Shown in pieces: positions 63,320-64,000 of a DNA stretch of 64,000 bases. The position numbers were made by a program, and so were the translations under genes. Source of the stretch: Branchiostoma floridae (taxonomy: Eukaryota > Chordata > Leptocardii > Amphioxiformes > Branchiostomatidae); NCBI RefSeq assembly GCF_000003815.2, contig NC_049980.1, forward strand, positions 30,993,045-31,057,044, given 5' to 3'. The notes beneath the pieces are model-generated. The model was not told the DNA's origin and did no database searches. It worked only from the letters and a program-made list of their open reading frames with translations. How positions within the stretch are numbered: position 1 is the stretch's first letter; every line of letters starts with the position of its first letter.

Positions 63320-63778
63320 AAAATCCAGCACAACACCATCTCCGTCCCCCACACCTCTAGTCTCGTCCCAGCAGCTCGGTGCTCCCGCCGCACTAATCAT
63401 GCTCTCAGGCTGCAGACCATCGCGTTTAAGACCAGACCAACTACTACAGGCTCTTGTTAGTCTTCCCGGGGATCCCTCGGACCATCAACAAAGAGTGAAT
63501 GAATTTGAGTCTGGTTTGGCGGAGGCGGAGTCCCTCTCCTAGTTCAAACTGAGCTGGGACGGGCTTTGCTGCACTGAGCTGCCCCCGTCCATTGTACATA
63601 ATGTTAATGTGTGTGTTGTAACATCACTAAATTACACTTGTCCTGTGTTGCACATGTCCACGTCCTTTCCCGTTACTACCCTTTGTCTACACATGCACTA
63701 ATATTGGTCATTCCACAGCTGCTGGAAATCCACCTTATGGGCTAAGCATTACCGAAGATGATGATGATAATCAATATA
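63320..63778 (+). mobile_element. Retroelement 3' end with GAT-repeat tail
   Basis: A short open stretch (ending GLAEAESLS and a stop at 63540) is followed by about 200 bases of untranslated-looking sequence and a GATGATGATGAT tail at 63758-63770. The tail type equals that of the LINE at 3125. It is likely the 3' part of a non-LTR element inserted on the plus strand; protein family not recognised. Confidence 0.45.
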
Positions 63779-63794
63779 GTCTGGGGGATATACA

Positions 63795-63910
63795 TCAATG
63801 TTCTTACATTTCACCTGCAACCAGGGGCACGAGCTATATATAGAAGGTGCTTACAGCGTGTCAGGCTGATCAGACACGGAGTAATCTCACGCCAACGTAA
63901 CATGCGTTTT
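63795..63910 (+). pseudogene. Decayed CCP/sushi exon
   Basis: The sequence parallels the live CCP exons: TTCACCTGCAACCAGGGGCA, CGAGCTA, GGTGCTTACAGCGTG, CAGGCTGATCAGACACGGAG, then CCAACGTAACATGC. It has a small insertion (TATATATAGA region), a deletion before CAGGCTGATC and no acceptor or intact frame. It appears to be a former module of gene 2. Confidence 0.7.
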
Positions 63911-64000
63911 CGTGGTGTTAAGTTCCTATTTCGTTGAAATTGGCCATTCCCGGAAATTGTGTCTTGTGCTGCGCAACTTTGCTTAGGCCAAAGAGTTTAT

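Overview
The window is animal nuclear DNA. Genes are split into small exons with GT/AG introns, and the genes are extracellular multidomain proteins (MAM, EGF, CCP/sushi, CUB, discoidin) and CYP4-type P450s. The background is full of LINEs, SINEs, mariner-type elements and MITEs. The mix suggests an invertebrate deuterostome, most likely a lancelet (Branchiostoma). That assignment is from general recognition, not from an alignment.

Layout. (1) 342-39216, plus strand: the 3' part of a type I membrane protein, MAM-EGF-EGF-MAM-EGF-MAM-EGFx4-MAM-mucin-like stalk-TM-cytoplasmic tail. Its 5' end lies before the window. I could place 21 exons, and the reading phase is consistent across every junction. 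Its second MAM domain is split by an intron of about 22.2 kb (7863-30111). (2) Inside that intron, on the opposite strand, lie two tandem full-length CYP4-like P450 genes (A, 8910-15053; B, 18112-28107). Each has 12 coding exons with matching phases, adding up to 516 and 520 codons. Copy B has been enlarged by a mariner-type element that itself received a LINE with an intact 957-codon ORF, and by a second, deleted mariner. (3) 39217-47061: about 7.8 kb without a convincing gene, holding local tandem duplications and a GC-rich inverted-repeat element. (4) 47062-63298, plus strand: a second modular gene with a signal peptide, MAM-F5/8C-MAM-EGF-EGF-CCP-CCP-CUB-CCP-CUB-CCP-CCP-CCP-CUB-CCP-CUB, 28 exons in consistent phase. 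It either ends at a stop just after the last CUB or continues beyond the window.

Mobile DNA. A 5'-truncated LINE (3125-6829, 13-bp target duplication) sits in an intron of gene 1 and carries a second truncated LINE (5147-5908, 10-bp target duplication). A 5S-rRNA-headed SINE (29100-29379) shares its core with tRNA-headed SINEs elsewhere in the window. Several TIR elements are recognisable by their inverted ends.

How the genes relate. The two large genes are built from the same symmetrical phase-1 modules and are both probably cell-surface or extracellular proteins. The P450 pair looks functionally unrelated to its host gene. Both P450 copies keep a conserved DR1-like (HNF4/PPAR-type) sequence module upstream, as would be expected if lipid-sensing nuclear receptors control them; that is inference.
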